In this document: in pieces, positions 43,008-53,628 of the stretch
Numbering within the stretch: position 1 is the first letter of the stretch
How the letters are laid out: each line of letters begins with the position of its first letter
Assembly (NCBI GenBank): GCA_035772405.1
Contig: JAYKKM010000072.1
Span: 186,001-250,000, forward strand
Direction of reading: 5' to 3'
From: Chrysogorgia sp. JL179-B06
Lineage: Eukaryota; Cnidaria; Anthozoa; Scleralcyonacea; Chrysogorgiidae
DNA length: 64,000 nucleotides
Translations under genes and position numbers: made by a program
The notes under the pieces: model-generated
Told to the model about the DNA's origin: nothing
Seen by the model: the letters and a program-made list of their open reading frames with translations, nothing else
Databases searched by the model: none

Positions 43008-43085
43008 TCGTCTTACTCTGATGAAGGGCTCCGCTCGAAACGTCAGTATTTCGTTACTAAAAATCTTGACAGTTCACCACCTTTT
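43008..43085 (+). mobile_element. Penelope-type terminus with hammerhead-ribozyme-like core
   Basis: The core is CTGATGA (43018-43024), a GGGC-TCC-GCTC hairpin (43026-43036), GAA (43037-43039), ACGT and C (43040-43044). The flanks TACT (43014-43017) and AGTA (43045-43048) pair as stem I. Such short-stem hammerheads are known in Penelope-like elements. One extra A sits between the core and stem II. Broken relatives are at 2299-2345 and 51361-51402 on the minus strand. Confidence 0.55.
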
Positions 43086-43424
43086 CACTTTGCTATATAT
43101 CGAAAACACTTCCTACGCAGCACTCTACTTTTTTACTACTCTAAGAAATTGATGTCACTGCCGCGAAATAGTGTGTAGGAGGATTAACGGTTCGAGCGAA
43201 GGCCCTTCGTTACAGAGTGAAATGTAAATCGCCTTCGCTATACAGTCGAAGTCACATGACCTTAACCTTGGCTAGGTGACCGCGAGGGTGACCGCTTAAT
43301 AGGGATTATATATAGCGTTAAGTGTTTTCACGTGATAAAGAAATGGCCGGAACCGCAGATAGTAAGAAAGCTATAGTGTCGTTAATAACATATTTAGGAG
43401 AGCTAGTCAATCGTTAATAATATA
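43086..43424. other. Unassigned intergenic sequence
   Basis: No gene recognised. Confidence 0.35.
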
Positions 43425-44612
43425 GGGGTTTGATTATTTCCGATACTTTGCAATACTATTTACTATAGGCTATCTGCTATACTATATTTTCTATACTTTC
43501 CTATACTATTGTCTATTTGCTATACTATTTCCTATACTATTTCCTATACTATTTCCTATATACTCTCCTATACTATTTGCTATACGTTGCTATACTATTT
43601 CCTATACTATTTGCTATACTATTTCCTATATACTTTCCTATACTATTTGCTATACTTTGCGGCTATTTCCTATATACTTTCCTATACTATTACATGCTAT
43701 ACTTTGCTATACTATTTGGTATACTATTTGTTATACTATTTCCTATACTTTGTTATACTATTTCCTATACTATTTCCTATATACTTTCCTATACTATTTG
43801 CTATACTTTGCTATACTATTTCCTATATACTTTCCTATACTATTACATGCTATACTTTGCTATACTATTTGGTATACTATTTGTTATACTATTTCCTATA
43901 CTTTGTTATACTATTTCCTATACTATTTCCTATATACTTTCCTATACTATTTGCTATACTTTGCTATACTATTTCCTATATACTTTCCTATACTATTACA
44001 TGCTATACTTTGGTATACTATTTGGTATACTATTTGTTATACTATTTCCTATACTTTGTTATACTATTTCCTATACTATTTCCTATATACTTTCCTATAC
44101 TATTTGCTATATACTTTGCTATACTATTTCCTATACTATTTGCTATACTATTTCCTATATACTTTCCTATACTATTTCCTATACTATTTGCTATAGTATT
44201 TCCTATATACTTTCCTATACTATTGCATGCTATACTTTGCTATACTATTTCCTATACTATTTGCTATACTATTTGCTATACTATTTGCTATACTATTTGC
44301 TATACTATTAGTTGCTATACTATTTCCTATATACTATTTCCTATACTATTTGCTATACTTTGCTTACTATTTTCTATACTATTTGCCATACTATTTCCTA
44401 TATACTTTCCTATACTATTGCATGCTATACTTTGCTATACTATTTGGTATAGCTACTATTTGTTATACTATTTGCTATACTATTTCCTATATACTTTCCT
44501 ATACTATTGCATGCTATACTTTGCTATACTATTTGCCTATACTATTTCCTATATTATTTCCTATACTTTGCTATACTATCTGCTTCACTATTTCCTAGTA
44601 TTTACTATATTT
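43425..44612. repeat. CTATACTATTTC minisatellite with 153-bp higher-order repeat
   Basis: About 1.2 kb is built from variants of an 11-12-base word, CTATACTATTTC. A marker variant, TATTACATGC, recurs at 43688, 43841 and 43994, giving a 153-base higher-order period of at least three copies. The sequence has no stop in any plus-strand frame over long distances, so it shows overlapping open frames of up to 377 codons made of Y, L, I, F and T. I read these as a by-product of the repeat, not genes. Confidence 0.95.
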
Positions 44613-45555
44613 CGGCAGTATACCGTTCGTTCAACCTTTTAGAAGATTTAAAACCAATTGTAATAATAATAATAATAATAATAACTACTTTCATATATAT
44701 ATAGCACTTTATCACACTGTCTCAAAGCGCTTTACATACAGATTATACAATCGAAACAGACATGAAAAGAGTTTGACGACAGAAAAGGCTTTTCGGACAA
44801 TCCCTCGTGATATATTAAAACTAAGCCACATCACTATACATCGCAGCTGGCAGACTACAGCGACGGAATTGTTATGTAGGCACTTAAAATATAGTGAGAT
44901 AATTTGAGTAAACAGCGAGGCTTCAATGAATAATAATATCACTTGAAATCACTCGGAGGCGACACACAAAAGACGGAATGTTCCAGAACGCTTTTGCTGT
45001 CGCGCACAGCCCCATAATTTCACTATTAAATATAATTATCAATATAGTTAATAGGCTGGGAATTCAGACCGTATTTACGAAACAATAGTAAATTGGGTCA
45101 TTTAGGAATTCTTCAGACTCAATTTTAGAGTTGTTTGTCCGCATTTTTGGTTTAAAATAGAATCTGTGCGATACGCTATTTATACACTACAAAATAGTGT
45201 TGTGATGTCTTGTGCCAAAATAGCTCACGAAGATTTATGAAGATCATTCCAGAACATAAATTAATGAAATCAATCCTAGGACTGCCAGACATGATTAGGA
45301 TCTCGTAATCTGTGTAGTGATATGAAATTTATTTTTTTCTCGATAAAAAATATCAAAAAAAGTTTCCCACTACACTGCTGGATTCTTCCTTTATCTGCGA
45401 TAAAAACACAATTGTGAAACTTTTTGGCACGCCTGAATGCAAATAACTAGACTGACTGACAGCTTGGAAAAAGGACAGGAAACGTTTTGTTTTGAGGATT
45501 GTATTGTCTGTCTACTGCAAGCTAGTACATTCACTACATCAGTATATATATATAT
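44613..45555. other. Unassigned sequence
   Basis: An (ATA)n tract lies at 44662-44683. It is followed by TATATAGCACTTTATCACAC and CAAAGCGCTTTACATACAGA, resembling the 3' ends of some LINEs (reverse orientation). No coding remnant was found. Confidence 0.35.
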
Positions 45556-45832
45556 ATAGGTAATATTTGGCATTTCACTCGATCAAACTACATGTTGAAT
45601 GCATTTATGGTGAAGGAAAATTTCGAGTGTTGGAATACATACATTTTAAGACCAAACCGGGACCAGTTGCGAAAAATGCAACTTTAAGGCCTTCCGGCTG
45701 GGAATTGAACCCGCGACCCTGCGATGCTAGTGCAGTGCTCTGACCACTGAGCTACGGAAGCCGTTGCCGAGAGCCTAGTCACGAGTTATTTATATATGGT
45801 GGTGGTAATGCCGGGATAAGATTCTGGGTATA
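45556..45832 (-). repeat. Family A repeat, fullest minus-strand copy
   Basis: Runs from AGGTAATATTTGGCATTTCA through AAATTTCGAGTGTTGGAATA, CAGTTGCGAAAAATGCAAC and the tRNA-like head (TGACCACTGAGCTACGGAAG) to the extension ending GGGATAAGATTCTGGGTATA. A TA tract lies at the left end. At about 277 bases this is the best template for the full element. Confidence 0.8.
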
Positions 45833-45837
45833 TTATA

Positions 45838-46097
45838 GGTAATATTTGGCATTTCACTCGATCAAACTACATGTTGAATGCATTTATGGTGAAGGAAAAT
45901 TTCGAGTGTTGGAATACATACATTTTAAGACTAAACCGGGACCAGTTGCGACATACCGCGACACATCGCAGGGTCGCGGGTTCAATTCCCAGCCGGAAGG
46001 CCTTAAAGTTGCATTTTTCGCAACTGGTCCCGGTTTGGTCTTAAAATGTATGTATTCCAACACTCGAAATTTTCCTTCACCATAAATGCATTCAATA
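45838..46097. repeat. Two family A tails fused head to head (hairpin)
   Basis: A minus-oriented tail (45838-45950) meets a plus-oriented body and tail (45965-46097) with only about 15 bases between. The tRNA A-box half is gone; only GGTCGCGGGTTCAATTCC remains. The arms can pair over about 100 bases. TA tracts lie on both sides. Confidence 0.8.
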
Positions 46098-46116
46098 TAT
46101 ATATATATATATATAC

Positions 46117-46154
<38 letters not shown>

Positions 46155-46290
46155 CCGGTAGGGCACATTGTATACTTTCATGTATATATATATATATATA
46201 TATATGCATATATATATATATATATATATATATACAGTATATATATATATATACTGTATATCTCATATATATATATATATATGTATATAA
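46098..46290. repeat. (TA)n microsatellite cluster
   Basis: Long TA runs broken by short words such as GCCGGTAGGGCACATTG and ACTGTATATC. No gene. Confidence 0.95.
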
Positions 46291-46326
46291 TATTAGAGAC
46301 GATTTAATATAGGTCAAATACATATG

Positions 46327-46425
46327 TGGAAAAAGTGACTGCCCCAACCGGGAATCGAAACCTGCTCTCCGAATCAACGTTTCGGCGCTCTAACCTTTGA
46401 GCTATTGAGACACGGTCAGAACAGT
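46327..46425 (-). repeat. tRNA-headed short repeat (family C), minus strand
   Basis: The reverse complement reads TGTCTCAATAGCTCAAAGGT (A box), GCGCCGAAACGTTGATTCGG and TTTCGATTCCCGGTTGGGGC (B box). Copies at 60768-60830 and 60966-61045 share CGTTGATTCGG and the flank TTCTGACCGTGTCTCAATAG, so it is a repeat family. Confidence 0.65.
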
Positions 46426-46730
46426 CAGTGATTTCTCCATATACAATTAAATTCGCCGCTTTCATTCCACACCAACAGGCAGACATCGCATCTAACCATA
46501 ACGTGGAGCAAGGCCTCTCGAGCGCATTTCCCAAAGTAGCGAAGCGCGATACACAACGTCTTGTATACAGAGCTATCAGAGGGCTTTAAGAATAATAATT
46601 AATATTACAGAGGAAATGGTTAGGATTGGTGTTGTGTTGGGAATAGCTTACATTTTAGTGTTATTGTAAATCGAAGAGCATTATGCAATTTATAATTATT
46701 ATAAATCGAAGGAAGAGATGAGTATGATTT
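46426..46730. other. Unassigned sequence
   Basis: No gene or repeat recognised. Confidence 0.3.
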
Positions 46731-47027
46731 ATTTAGAGTCGATCACGCAGGATAAGGTTACCCTATTTAGCCAAGCCAGAGGCTCATGTTTTAAACGTTC
46801 GACTATTCAGTTTATCACTCTTAGGTGAACAGAAAACACAACTGATAGGGATTCCGAGGGCCTACGATTTAAGGTCGTTTTCCGAGAAGACCCGAAAGTC
46901 TTACCATTTGCTGGTGTTGTTGCAAAGGCAGCACTTTCTCCTCAATATTTTAAGCAGGATTTGAACCTGTGTCTCCCAGCTCATACACATGTGTGGTAAC
47001 CACTAGACCACAACAGCTGGTCTAATG
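46731..47027 (-). repeat. tRNA-headed short repeat (family D), minus strand
   Basis: GATCACGCAGGATAAGGTTA, TTTATCACTCTTAGGTGAAC, AGTCTTACCATTTGCTGGTG and GTGGTAACCACTAGACCACA occur in family order. The 5'-most block (GATCACGCAGGATAAGG with CCAGAGGCTCATGTTTTAA) is also beside the copies at 16178 and 47489, so the element extends beyond the simple SINE tail. Confidence 0.7.
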
Positions 47028-47159
47028 CTCAGCTGAGCTTAATTATGCTCCTAACTTCCGAAATTTTCGAATTTGAAGAAAAAGGTAATTTTCCTGCAGT
47101 TGGCGAAGAATTCAATTCAGATAAAAGTCAGTGTAAAAAAATACGAATCAAAACCTCTA

Positions 47160-47405
47160 ATAGCCTGCGAAGCTGGCGGGTTTACGGGTTGCCGGGGTCC
47201 GCCTAACTAGGCGAGGCTGTAAGCGACGCAAGGCGGGAAGTGGGCAAGGCTGTAAGCGGGCAAGGCGGTAAGCGGGCAAACGCATTTCCGCCTTGCCCGC
47301 TTTTCCGCCTTGCCCGCTTTTCCGCCTTGCCCGCTTTTCCGCCTTGCCCGCTTTTCCGCCATGCCCGCTTTTCCGCCATGCCCGCGTTTCCGCATTGCCT
47401 CGCTT
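47160..47405. repeat. 17-bp GC-rich minisatellite with inverted half
   Basis: CCGCCTTGCCCGCTTTT is repeated about six times at 47288-47400. The reverse-complement word AAGCGGGCAAGGCGG is repeated at 47230-47280, so the block can fold into a GC-rich hairpin. Open frames through it (rich in G, K, A and R) are repeat by-products. Confidence 0.9.
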
Positions 47406-47488
47406 CCCCGTCGTTGACATATTATACACATTATATCCATCGGCTAAACGCGTACATTATTCTAATCCCCATCCCCAGGAGTATGAGT

Positions 47489-47725
47489 TATTTTGAGTCA
47501 ATCACGCAGGATAAGGTTACCCTATTTATCCGAGCCAGAGGCTCATGTTTTAAGCGTTCGACTAGGAATTCCGAGGGCCTACGATTTAAGGTCGTTTTCC
47601 AAGAAGACCCGGAAGTCTTACCTTTTGCTGGTGTTGTTGCAAAGGCAGCACCTTCTCCTCAATTATTTTAAGAACCTGAGTGATGGTCCGACCCAGGATA
47701 TGACTAACCCGGATCTCCCAGCTAG
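47489..47725 (-). repeat. tRNA-headed short repeat (family D), truncated minus strand
   Basis: GCAGGATAAGGTTACCC, GGGCCTACGATTTAAGGTCG, CTTACCTTTTGCTGGTGTTG and AGGCAGCACCTTCTCCTCAA are present. The tRNA-like head is lost or degenerate after 47700. Confidence 0.65.
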
Positions 47726-47841
47726 TCTGCCAATTCCTTCACAAATCCCAATAATCCCTGTGCTTCTCTATAACATTGCTCGCACAGCCTTGGAATTTGA
47801 CTCGAAAAAAACGCCCACATAACTGAGAAGGCACAGAGTTG

Positions 47842-48190
47842 CCTACGGAGGAGGCCGCCGAGAGAAATTTAGGGCCCCTGGTCAAAAAATATTTATGGAC
47901 CCCTCTACCCCCCACCCAATTCCGAAATTTGTCCTTTTGTATCACGCAGACAAGCTTTATCGCAGTGATAAAGCCATAAAGGGCCCTATGCCAGTGCCAT
48001 TAGCGAGTTTACAGATACTGCAATGCAACGGTTAATCAGCTAAAACTGCAGTTCTTGATTATTATAAAAACGATCTTATTGCTTCACAGTAAAGATAAGG
48101 TTTGCTTAAAAATGGGCCCCCTTTGGCCATGGGCCCTGGTCAACGACCAGGCTGACCCCCCCTCTCGTCAGGCCTGCCTACGGAGGAGGC
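47842..48190. mobile_element. Possible insertion flanked by GCCTACGGAGGAGGC direct repeats
   Basis: The 15-base word GCCTACGGAGGAGGC occurs at both ends (about 47842 and 48176). The interior starts GAGAGAAATTTAGGGCCCCT and ends GGGCCCTGGTCAACGACCAG, then CTCTCGTCAGGCCTG. The inner ends are loosely inverted (GGGCCC, GGTCA). It may be a mobile element with a long target duplication, but the family is unknown. Confidence 0.4.
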
Positions 48191-48197
48191 TAATTAT

Positions 48198-49064
48198 CGC
48201 CAACTGTTATTACTAGGAGTTCTTATCAGAAGTGAAATGCTGCCTCTGGACTGACACAAGAGCAGTGCCTACTACGAGGTTGGAGACTGGTTCACGATTA
48301 GGCATGCCAACACAATGATGCTAGAAATTTTCTATACTTATAGCACACAGCCATAAGATGAAATAAATAGAATGTAGAATCTGAACCAAGCTAAGGATAT
48401 AGCCTTGAAATATTAAAATAACATACGGTATTATAATGTCAAAATTCAATGTGACCATTTGAACGCCATACATCTAATTCGAACAACATTTAGTCAAAAG
48501 AGCAAGCCTCGCGAAGTTATATATTTTCCATTCAAGCAACACTCTTGCCAAATCGAACTTCACGTTTGTAATCTTTTGCTGAATTGAACGTCCGAGTTAT
48601 CTGGCGGTCGTGCGGTCGTATTTCAAATCGAACAAACGAACGGGAATATTACCATTCTAATATTAAAATAACATACGGGAATCACCGTTGTCAAAAACAT
48701 TGAGGTTATAGTGTCTCTTTGAATTAAGACGCTGTCGTTTGTTGCCGTGTTCCACTCGATAACAATCTAAACAACGTATCAAGGCGATCATATAGTCCGT
48801 TATAACCTTCTAATATTAAAATAACATAAACGAGCAAGCCCCGCGAAGTTATAAATTTTCTATTCAAGCGACACTTTTGCCAAATCGAACTTCACGTTAC
48901 GTTTGTAATGTTTCTGAATTCGGAACGACTTCGATCTGGCGGTCGAGCGGTCACATTTCAAATCAAACGAACGGGAATACCCTTCTAATATACCCACTGC
49001 TCGTTTGTATGTTTCGAGGCAGCATTTCACTTCTGATAAGAACTCGTAGTATTATTATTTGGCG
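48198..49064. mobile_element. Inverted-repeat element, 867 bp
   Basis: GAGTTCTTATCAGAAGTGAA and the following ATGCTGCCTC on the left are mirrored at about 49012-49045 on the right; pairing extends outward, less perfectly, to CGCCAA (48198) and TTGGCG (49064). The internal sequence matches 3650-4340. The internal AATATTAAAATAACATA block repeats, with GAGCAAGCC and CGCGAAGTTATAAATTTTC occurring twice. No transposase. Confidence 0.75.
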
Positions 49065-49337
49065 TCAGGCTTACAGACAGAAGGAGGAAGCGTCCTAAAC
49101 GGCTGCACGCAGGCTATACCCGGACGTGTGTACTTCCCATTATACCAACACAGGAAGCGAAACTTCATACGATGAAACTTGCAGACGCCCGTGGACGCCC
49201 AAAAATTTAAGGAAATTACTCTCATTATTTGCCTGGTGTTTCACACTCGATAGTATCCGGTTCTATTCCCAGCAGGAAGGCCCTTTAATTGCATTTTTCG
49301 CTTGCCCACCTTTCCCCCCGCCCGCTTTTTCGCAAGC
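49065..49337. other. Unassigned sequence
   Basis: No gene recognised. GGAAGGCCCTTTAATTGCAT near 49276 may be a very decayed family A piece. Confidence 0.3.
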
Positions 49338-49507
49338 AAAGCAGGGACACGCGAAGTCATTGCACACTAATTCAACAGTGAAATACAAAGAAAGTTTGGC
49401 TCTGAACTTTAACCACACCTGTTTAGACAACATTCGCTCAATTCCCAAACTTTCATTGTATTTCACTGCTGAATCAATGTACAATGTTTTCGGGTGTCCC
49501 TGCTTTG
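49338..49507. repeat. Foldback element with 62-bp arms
   Basis: AAAGCAGGGACACGCGAAGT with ATTCAACAGTGAAATACAAA on the left is mirrored by CATTGTATTTCACTGCTGAA and GTGTCCCTGCTTT on the right. The 44-base centre is unique. Confidence 0.8.
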
Positions 49508-50084
49508 ACGTCATTTCCTGTGAATAGTAAATCACTTTAGCAGCGGTAAAAGGTATGAAGATGAAATTTTCGCACGACAAGATATTTTACAATTCTTTTC
49601 AAGAGATTCCAAAGATCACAAATACTGTATGCAAAATCTCCAAACCCGGGATACTTTAAATTGCCATAGAATAGAAATGGATAGACTAATGTCATGCATA
49701 AATCAGTTTTAGAGCATTCAAATTTAATCTCCTACAAAGAACTATGTCCGTTTGTCTCCTACAAAGAACTATGTCTGAGCGACCATACGTTAGCGATAAT
49801 CTCGGCTTAAGCAACTACCTTTTTACAAATTCCCGTTTTATTTCACAGTCGAACACTGTATTTAAAATCTCTGGTAAGAGACCGCGATTGTGGTTAGATT
49901 TTAGACTTTTCTATGCCCTCAAAACAGGGGATTTCTAATCCCCCTCATTAGCATGCATGAGCGAACATGCATTGGTTGGAGATGACTAAAAGGGATGACT
50001 CAGAAGGACATTTCTGTTTTTATTTGGTCTTTAGTTTTGGGTAGGTTAGGGTTAGCTACGGTTTAATCTGATTTACGCAGGGCC
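49508..50084. other. Unassigned sequence with a short dispersed repeat
   Basis: 49980-50075 (GGATGACTCAGAAGGACATT, TTGGGTAGGTTAGGGTTAGC) matches 58415-58515 loosely. No gene recognised. Confidence 0.4.
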
Positions 50085-50487
50085 GTACTCAGTACATTTT
50101 ACAGGGGGGTGTAGCTCACTTAAACCGACTGACGCACTAGCTTGTACCGACTACATCTTGTCAAAATATTGTCTTTCCGTTGGGTCACTTGGGTGCCTAC
50201 TAAATTGACCCTGGTCAGCTGGTGAAATGGTTAATTAGTCCTACGTTAATAACGCACTCTCAATACGAAATGAAAACACGATGACATTTTAATAAATTTA
50301 TGTCTTTGGCGTTCTCTCGTTGATCACATTTACATATAAACAAAACATTTAACATCAACGTTAGATTTGTAAGTCTTAAATTTGGTAGTTTGAAATTAAT
50401 TGAAACTGATAAATTCTAAAAGTTAATGATTCTATTTCTACTTGTCCGTATTAAATCGAACACGTCTAAAATATAACTTCTGCCCCC
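50085..50487 (-). mobile_element. hAT-like MITE, reverse copy
   Basis: Starts CAGGGCCGTACTCAGTACAT and follows the reverse complement of 4452-4948 to ATATAACTTCTGCC. The far terminus (CAGGCCCGG) is missing. It is the best solo copy outside the array besides 4452-4948. Confidence 0.8.
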
Positions 50488-50950
50488 GAAAGTAACCGTT
50501 AAATTTGTAACACTTCTAAAAAATTTCCAATAGTAGCGGCCCCTTCGAATGTAGCGCATTTTTTTGATGTTTCAAATACATGTTTATCCAACAAAAAGTA
50601 ATGTGTTAATATGCACACTGCTTTAGTGAATGTGGGAGAGCTGGGACATGGACGATCGTCAAGCTCGTATCCTCAGAACAATGAGTAATGTTCGTATTAA
50701 AACTGAACGATCAGCTTAAAGCTAGTAATATATGTTTTTTTCGATGATCGACCTTTCTGTTTGATAAAAGCATGTGTGTTCATCTTTAATTTTTCAATAT
50801 TCACAACATGTTCTCTCTTTATAAGTTGCCACCATCGCCGTCGACAATCATGTAATAACATCTGGTGATAAAAACATTAGCATGTTTCATACCATTCATC
50901 GCTTGATAAAAGTTACATGAAAATAGGACTAATTTAGTAAATAAATATAT
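50488..50950. other. Unassigned sequence
   Basis: No gene. TAGTGAATGTGGGAGAGCTG (about 50625) also occurs near 36275, so a family B-associated flank may be present. Confidence 0.35.
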
Positions 50951-51199
50951 GTGTGAAGTTGATCGTCCAGGTTGTTGTAGTCTTGAGAAAGACTATTGTT
51001 GGTGACTGACGTTTCGACGGCCCACGCTTAACGCATGACGCAACACCCACTCACACTAATTATGACACAAACAAACTATGACGACAAACACGCTTTACTT
51101 GACTCTGAAGATGACCGCCGCTGAGGCCGTCGAAACGTCAGTCACCAACAATAGTCTTTCTCAAGACTACAACAACCTGGACGATCAACTTCACACATC
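50951..51199. mobile_element. Inverted pair of hammerhead-like Penelope-type termini
   Basis: Left arm 50951-51024 and right arm 51125-51196 are reverse complements (TTGATCGTCCAGGTTGTTGT, TCTTGAGAAAGACTATTGTT, GACTGACGTTTCGACGGCC). The right arm is preceded by CTGAAGATGACC, making a hammerhead-like outline at 51100-51144: stem I TGACT/AGTCA, CTGA..ATGA, a GC hairpin, then CGAAACGTC. Confidence 0.55.
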
Positions 51200-51360
51200 T
51201 AATGATACTCCTAGGTTCAAACCATTTACTTTATTAGTAAATAAATGGTTACTGATGAACGGAAACTTTTGATATTTATGCGAAAGTAGCGCCGCCCCCC
51301 GAAAGTAGCGCCCCCCGAAATGCTGCTAAATCTGAAACGCGCGCTCGCTACTTTCGGAAT

Positions 51361-51402
51361 TCTACCGTAACGAAATACTGACGTTTCGAGCGAAGCCCTT
51401 GA
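51361..51402 (-). mobile_element. Decayed hammerhead-like terminus
   Basis: The reverse complement reads AAGGGCTTCGCTCGAAACGT then CAGTATTTCGTTACGG, as at 43026-43058, but the CTGATGA core is replaced by ATGTC. Confidence 0.5.
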
Positions 51403-51571
51403 CATGTCTGGGGATCGGAGGATTTGTGAAAGTCCACATATCTTCCATCGGCTTTCGAGGCCATTTAATCACTAATTTCCTATAACGTTCGATGATTAAA
51501 GTCATTATTAAGAAACAGTTTTTAACCATGAAACATGATAAATGAAATTCATGAATACGCATGTCATTGTT

Positions 51572-51766
51572 AAGCCTGGTTGCCATTTGGTCGCCAGGAT
51601 CGCAACGGTGTCATAGTGGTCGATGTAAAAGTGTGTCGATCTATCTTGTCTTTTGTCTGCTGTATACAAAACAGTGTTTACTCATTGGCGATTATAGATG
51701 GACACTCTATTACATCAACCATTGTGACACCGTTGCGATCCTGGCGACCAAATGGAAACCAGGCTT
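51572..51766. mobile_element. Short AAGCCTGG-ended MITE (195 bp)
   Basis: AAGCCTGGTTGCCATTTGGT with CGCCAGGATCGCAACGGTGT is mirrored by ACACCGTTGCGATCCTGGCG and ACCAAATGGAAACCAGGCTT. The TGGTTTCC-type ends match those of the 18-kb element. Confidence 0.75.
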
Positions 51767-51787
51767 TATTATAACACTAAGCGACTT

Positions 51788-52079
51788 AGTTAGACTTGCT
51801 CCAAGTTGTGTGTTTCGAGACGGGTTTGTTTCGAGATGGGTTTGTTTCGAGACAGGTTTTATTGGTGCCAACAACAATGTGGTGGCCGAGCGAGCGGGCG
51901 AGAGAAAACCAACCCCGCTGGTTTTCTCTTCCGTGGGTTACTGGGTTTTCTCTCGCCCGCCGCATTGTTGTTGAAACCAAAACATAAACCCGTTTGGAAA
52001 CAAACCTGTCCCAAATAAACCCCGTCTCGAAACAAACCCGTACTCGAAACACCAAGAGGTAGACTTGGAGGCAAGTCTA
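51788..52079. repeat. Foldback element, TAGACTTG ends, copy 1
   Basis: TAGACTTGCTCCAAGT on the left and GACTTGGAGGCAAGTCTA on the right frame internal runs of GAGACGGGTTTGTTTC and its complement. The centre holds a second inverted pair (GAGCGGGCGAGAGAAAACC and GGGTTTTCTCTCGCCCGCC). Frames crossing it are repeat by-products. Confidence 0.75.
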
Positions 52080-52610
52080 GTACGACTTAATCTGCGATAG
52101 CAGACTGCCTCTCGCCCGCACCCTCCCCCCGGGAGCGGAACGGGCGGGAGCACTTGTGTTTCACTTTGTGACAAAGGGCCTTTTCCGCTCCTCCACGGAA
52201 GTACACGAACTCTTTTGTATTTCCTATTTAGGTCATGTGTTTCCTGTTTAACCCATTTCCTCGTAAAACTAAATCCAATTGACCCCAACGGGACTTGTTG
52301 ATAACAGATTGTTCATTGTCGGTTAGAGTCGTCGTTAGTTCCGCTAAACCTCAAAAGAAGGGGCGCATTTCGTGAAAACAGACCTTCCGATTAACGTAAG
52401 ATTTTCTGATCCACCCCGACGATGTTTTAGCCCAAAAAGGATGCACCGGAACGACAAACTTCAGAGCTGGGAGTGGTAACGCAAGATGGGAGGAAGTTAA
52501 TGAGTCACGGCTTAGACCTACAATTTTTAACATTAGCAGCGCTCAAATAATATTGAAAAAATTCAGGTCTAAAATTTGGATGGTCAACTATGTTTTCGTT
52601 AATTTGTGCA
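52080..52610. other. Unassigned sequence
   Basis: GC-rich stretch near 52110-52150 with poly-C/G. No gene recognised. Confidence 0.35.
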
Positions 52611-52614
52611 TTAA

Positions 52615-53107
52615 AGGGATATGGCAATATAAATGAACTTTGTCTCATTTGAAAGAACTCGTAAAATGGTATAAGAAGACCTTTTACAATTTTTCTGTAT
52701 CTTTCTTGGTTTTTGAAATATTGCAGATAATTATGACAAAAGACAGTCTACAATCCGCCATCTTGTTGTAATATTTGACCTAATTAACTAGGAAATTGGT
52801 GACGTCACAATCAGGGTAAACCTGATGAAACTACTCCATAGGTGACCGAGTTTCCGCGGAAGGCTTTTGAAAATGTTGTGGGCCAATTGAAAATGGAAAT
52901 AGTGCAACATAATCGAGTTTCTGGCTCATAATGTCGTAAGGTTGGCAAGGATATCGAAAATAATTCCAAGATGGCGGACAGCACGCTGTCTTTCGTCAAA
53001 TTATTTCGAAAACCAAAAAAGATAAGGGAAAATTGTAAAAGGTCTTGTTATACCATTTCATGAGTTCTTTCAAATGAGACAAAGTTAATTTATATTGCCA
53101 TATCCCT
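52615..53107. mobile_element. TTAA-flanked MITE (493 bp) with long inverted repeats
   Basis: AGGGATATGGCAATATAAAT and its complement lie between TTAA sites (52611-52614, 53108-53111). The arms share TTTGTCTCATTTGAAAGAAC, AAAATGGTATAA, GACCTTTTACAATTTT and AAGACAG words. The centre includes CGCCATCTTG and its mirror, AAGATGGCGG. Confidence 0.85.
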
Positions 53108-53628
53108 TTAAAAACAAAAATCTTCTTTCCTTTTATAACTAACTTTGTATCAGTACTGCACGAAGCAATGAACGTTCAATCGTCACTTCTGCTTCCACCA
53201 TTTTGACAACAACTTGCATCCCAGGGCTTTTGTTTTAAGTTCAACCTCCGGTGCGACAACTTGGCCTCGAATGAAATATAATTTTCAAGTTCTTATTTCC
53301 TTGTTTAACCAATAAAACTAAGCAGCCTTTTAAAACCTTTTTAATTAGGCGCCAGCTGTTAAAGCCATTTACTGACTTTAGTTCATAAATTAATGATATA
53401 AACAACGTTTACAAGTTAAAAGAAAATGATTTCACTGGCAGAAATAATTTGATCAAAATAATTTGACCGCTCATACTGACCTGCCGTGACTGATTTCTGG
53501 CGATCAAATCATGAAAATCAGCAGTCAGTGACCATGTTTCTAAGCACAAGAGTCCTTATTTCACAGTGAAAACAGGCTGAATGCAAGCACTGACACAAGC
53601 ACAAGGATAACTGTATAGAACACGCAAT
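53108..53628. other. Unassigned sequence
   Basis: No gene or repeat recognised. Confidence 0.35.

Noticed and set aside
43509..44642. Large open frame of 377 codons
   Set aside because: It lies wholly inside the CTATACTATTTC minisatellite, other plus frames are open too, and the composition is only Y, L, I, F, T, S and C. No start context or promoter is evident.
47157..47440. Basic Gly/Lys-rich proteins on the minus strand
   Set aside because: They are translations of the 17-bp minisatellite in two frames.
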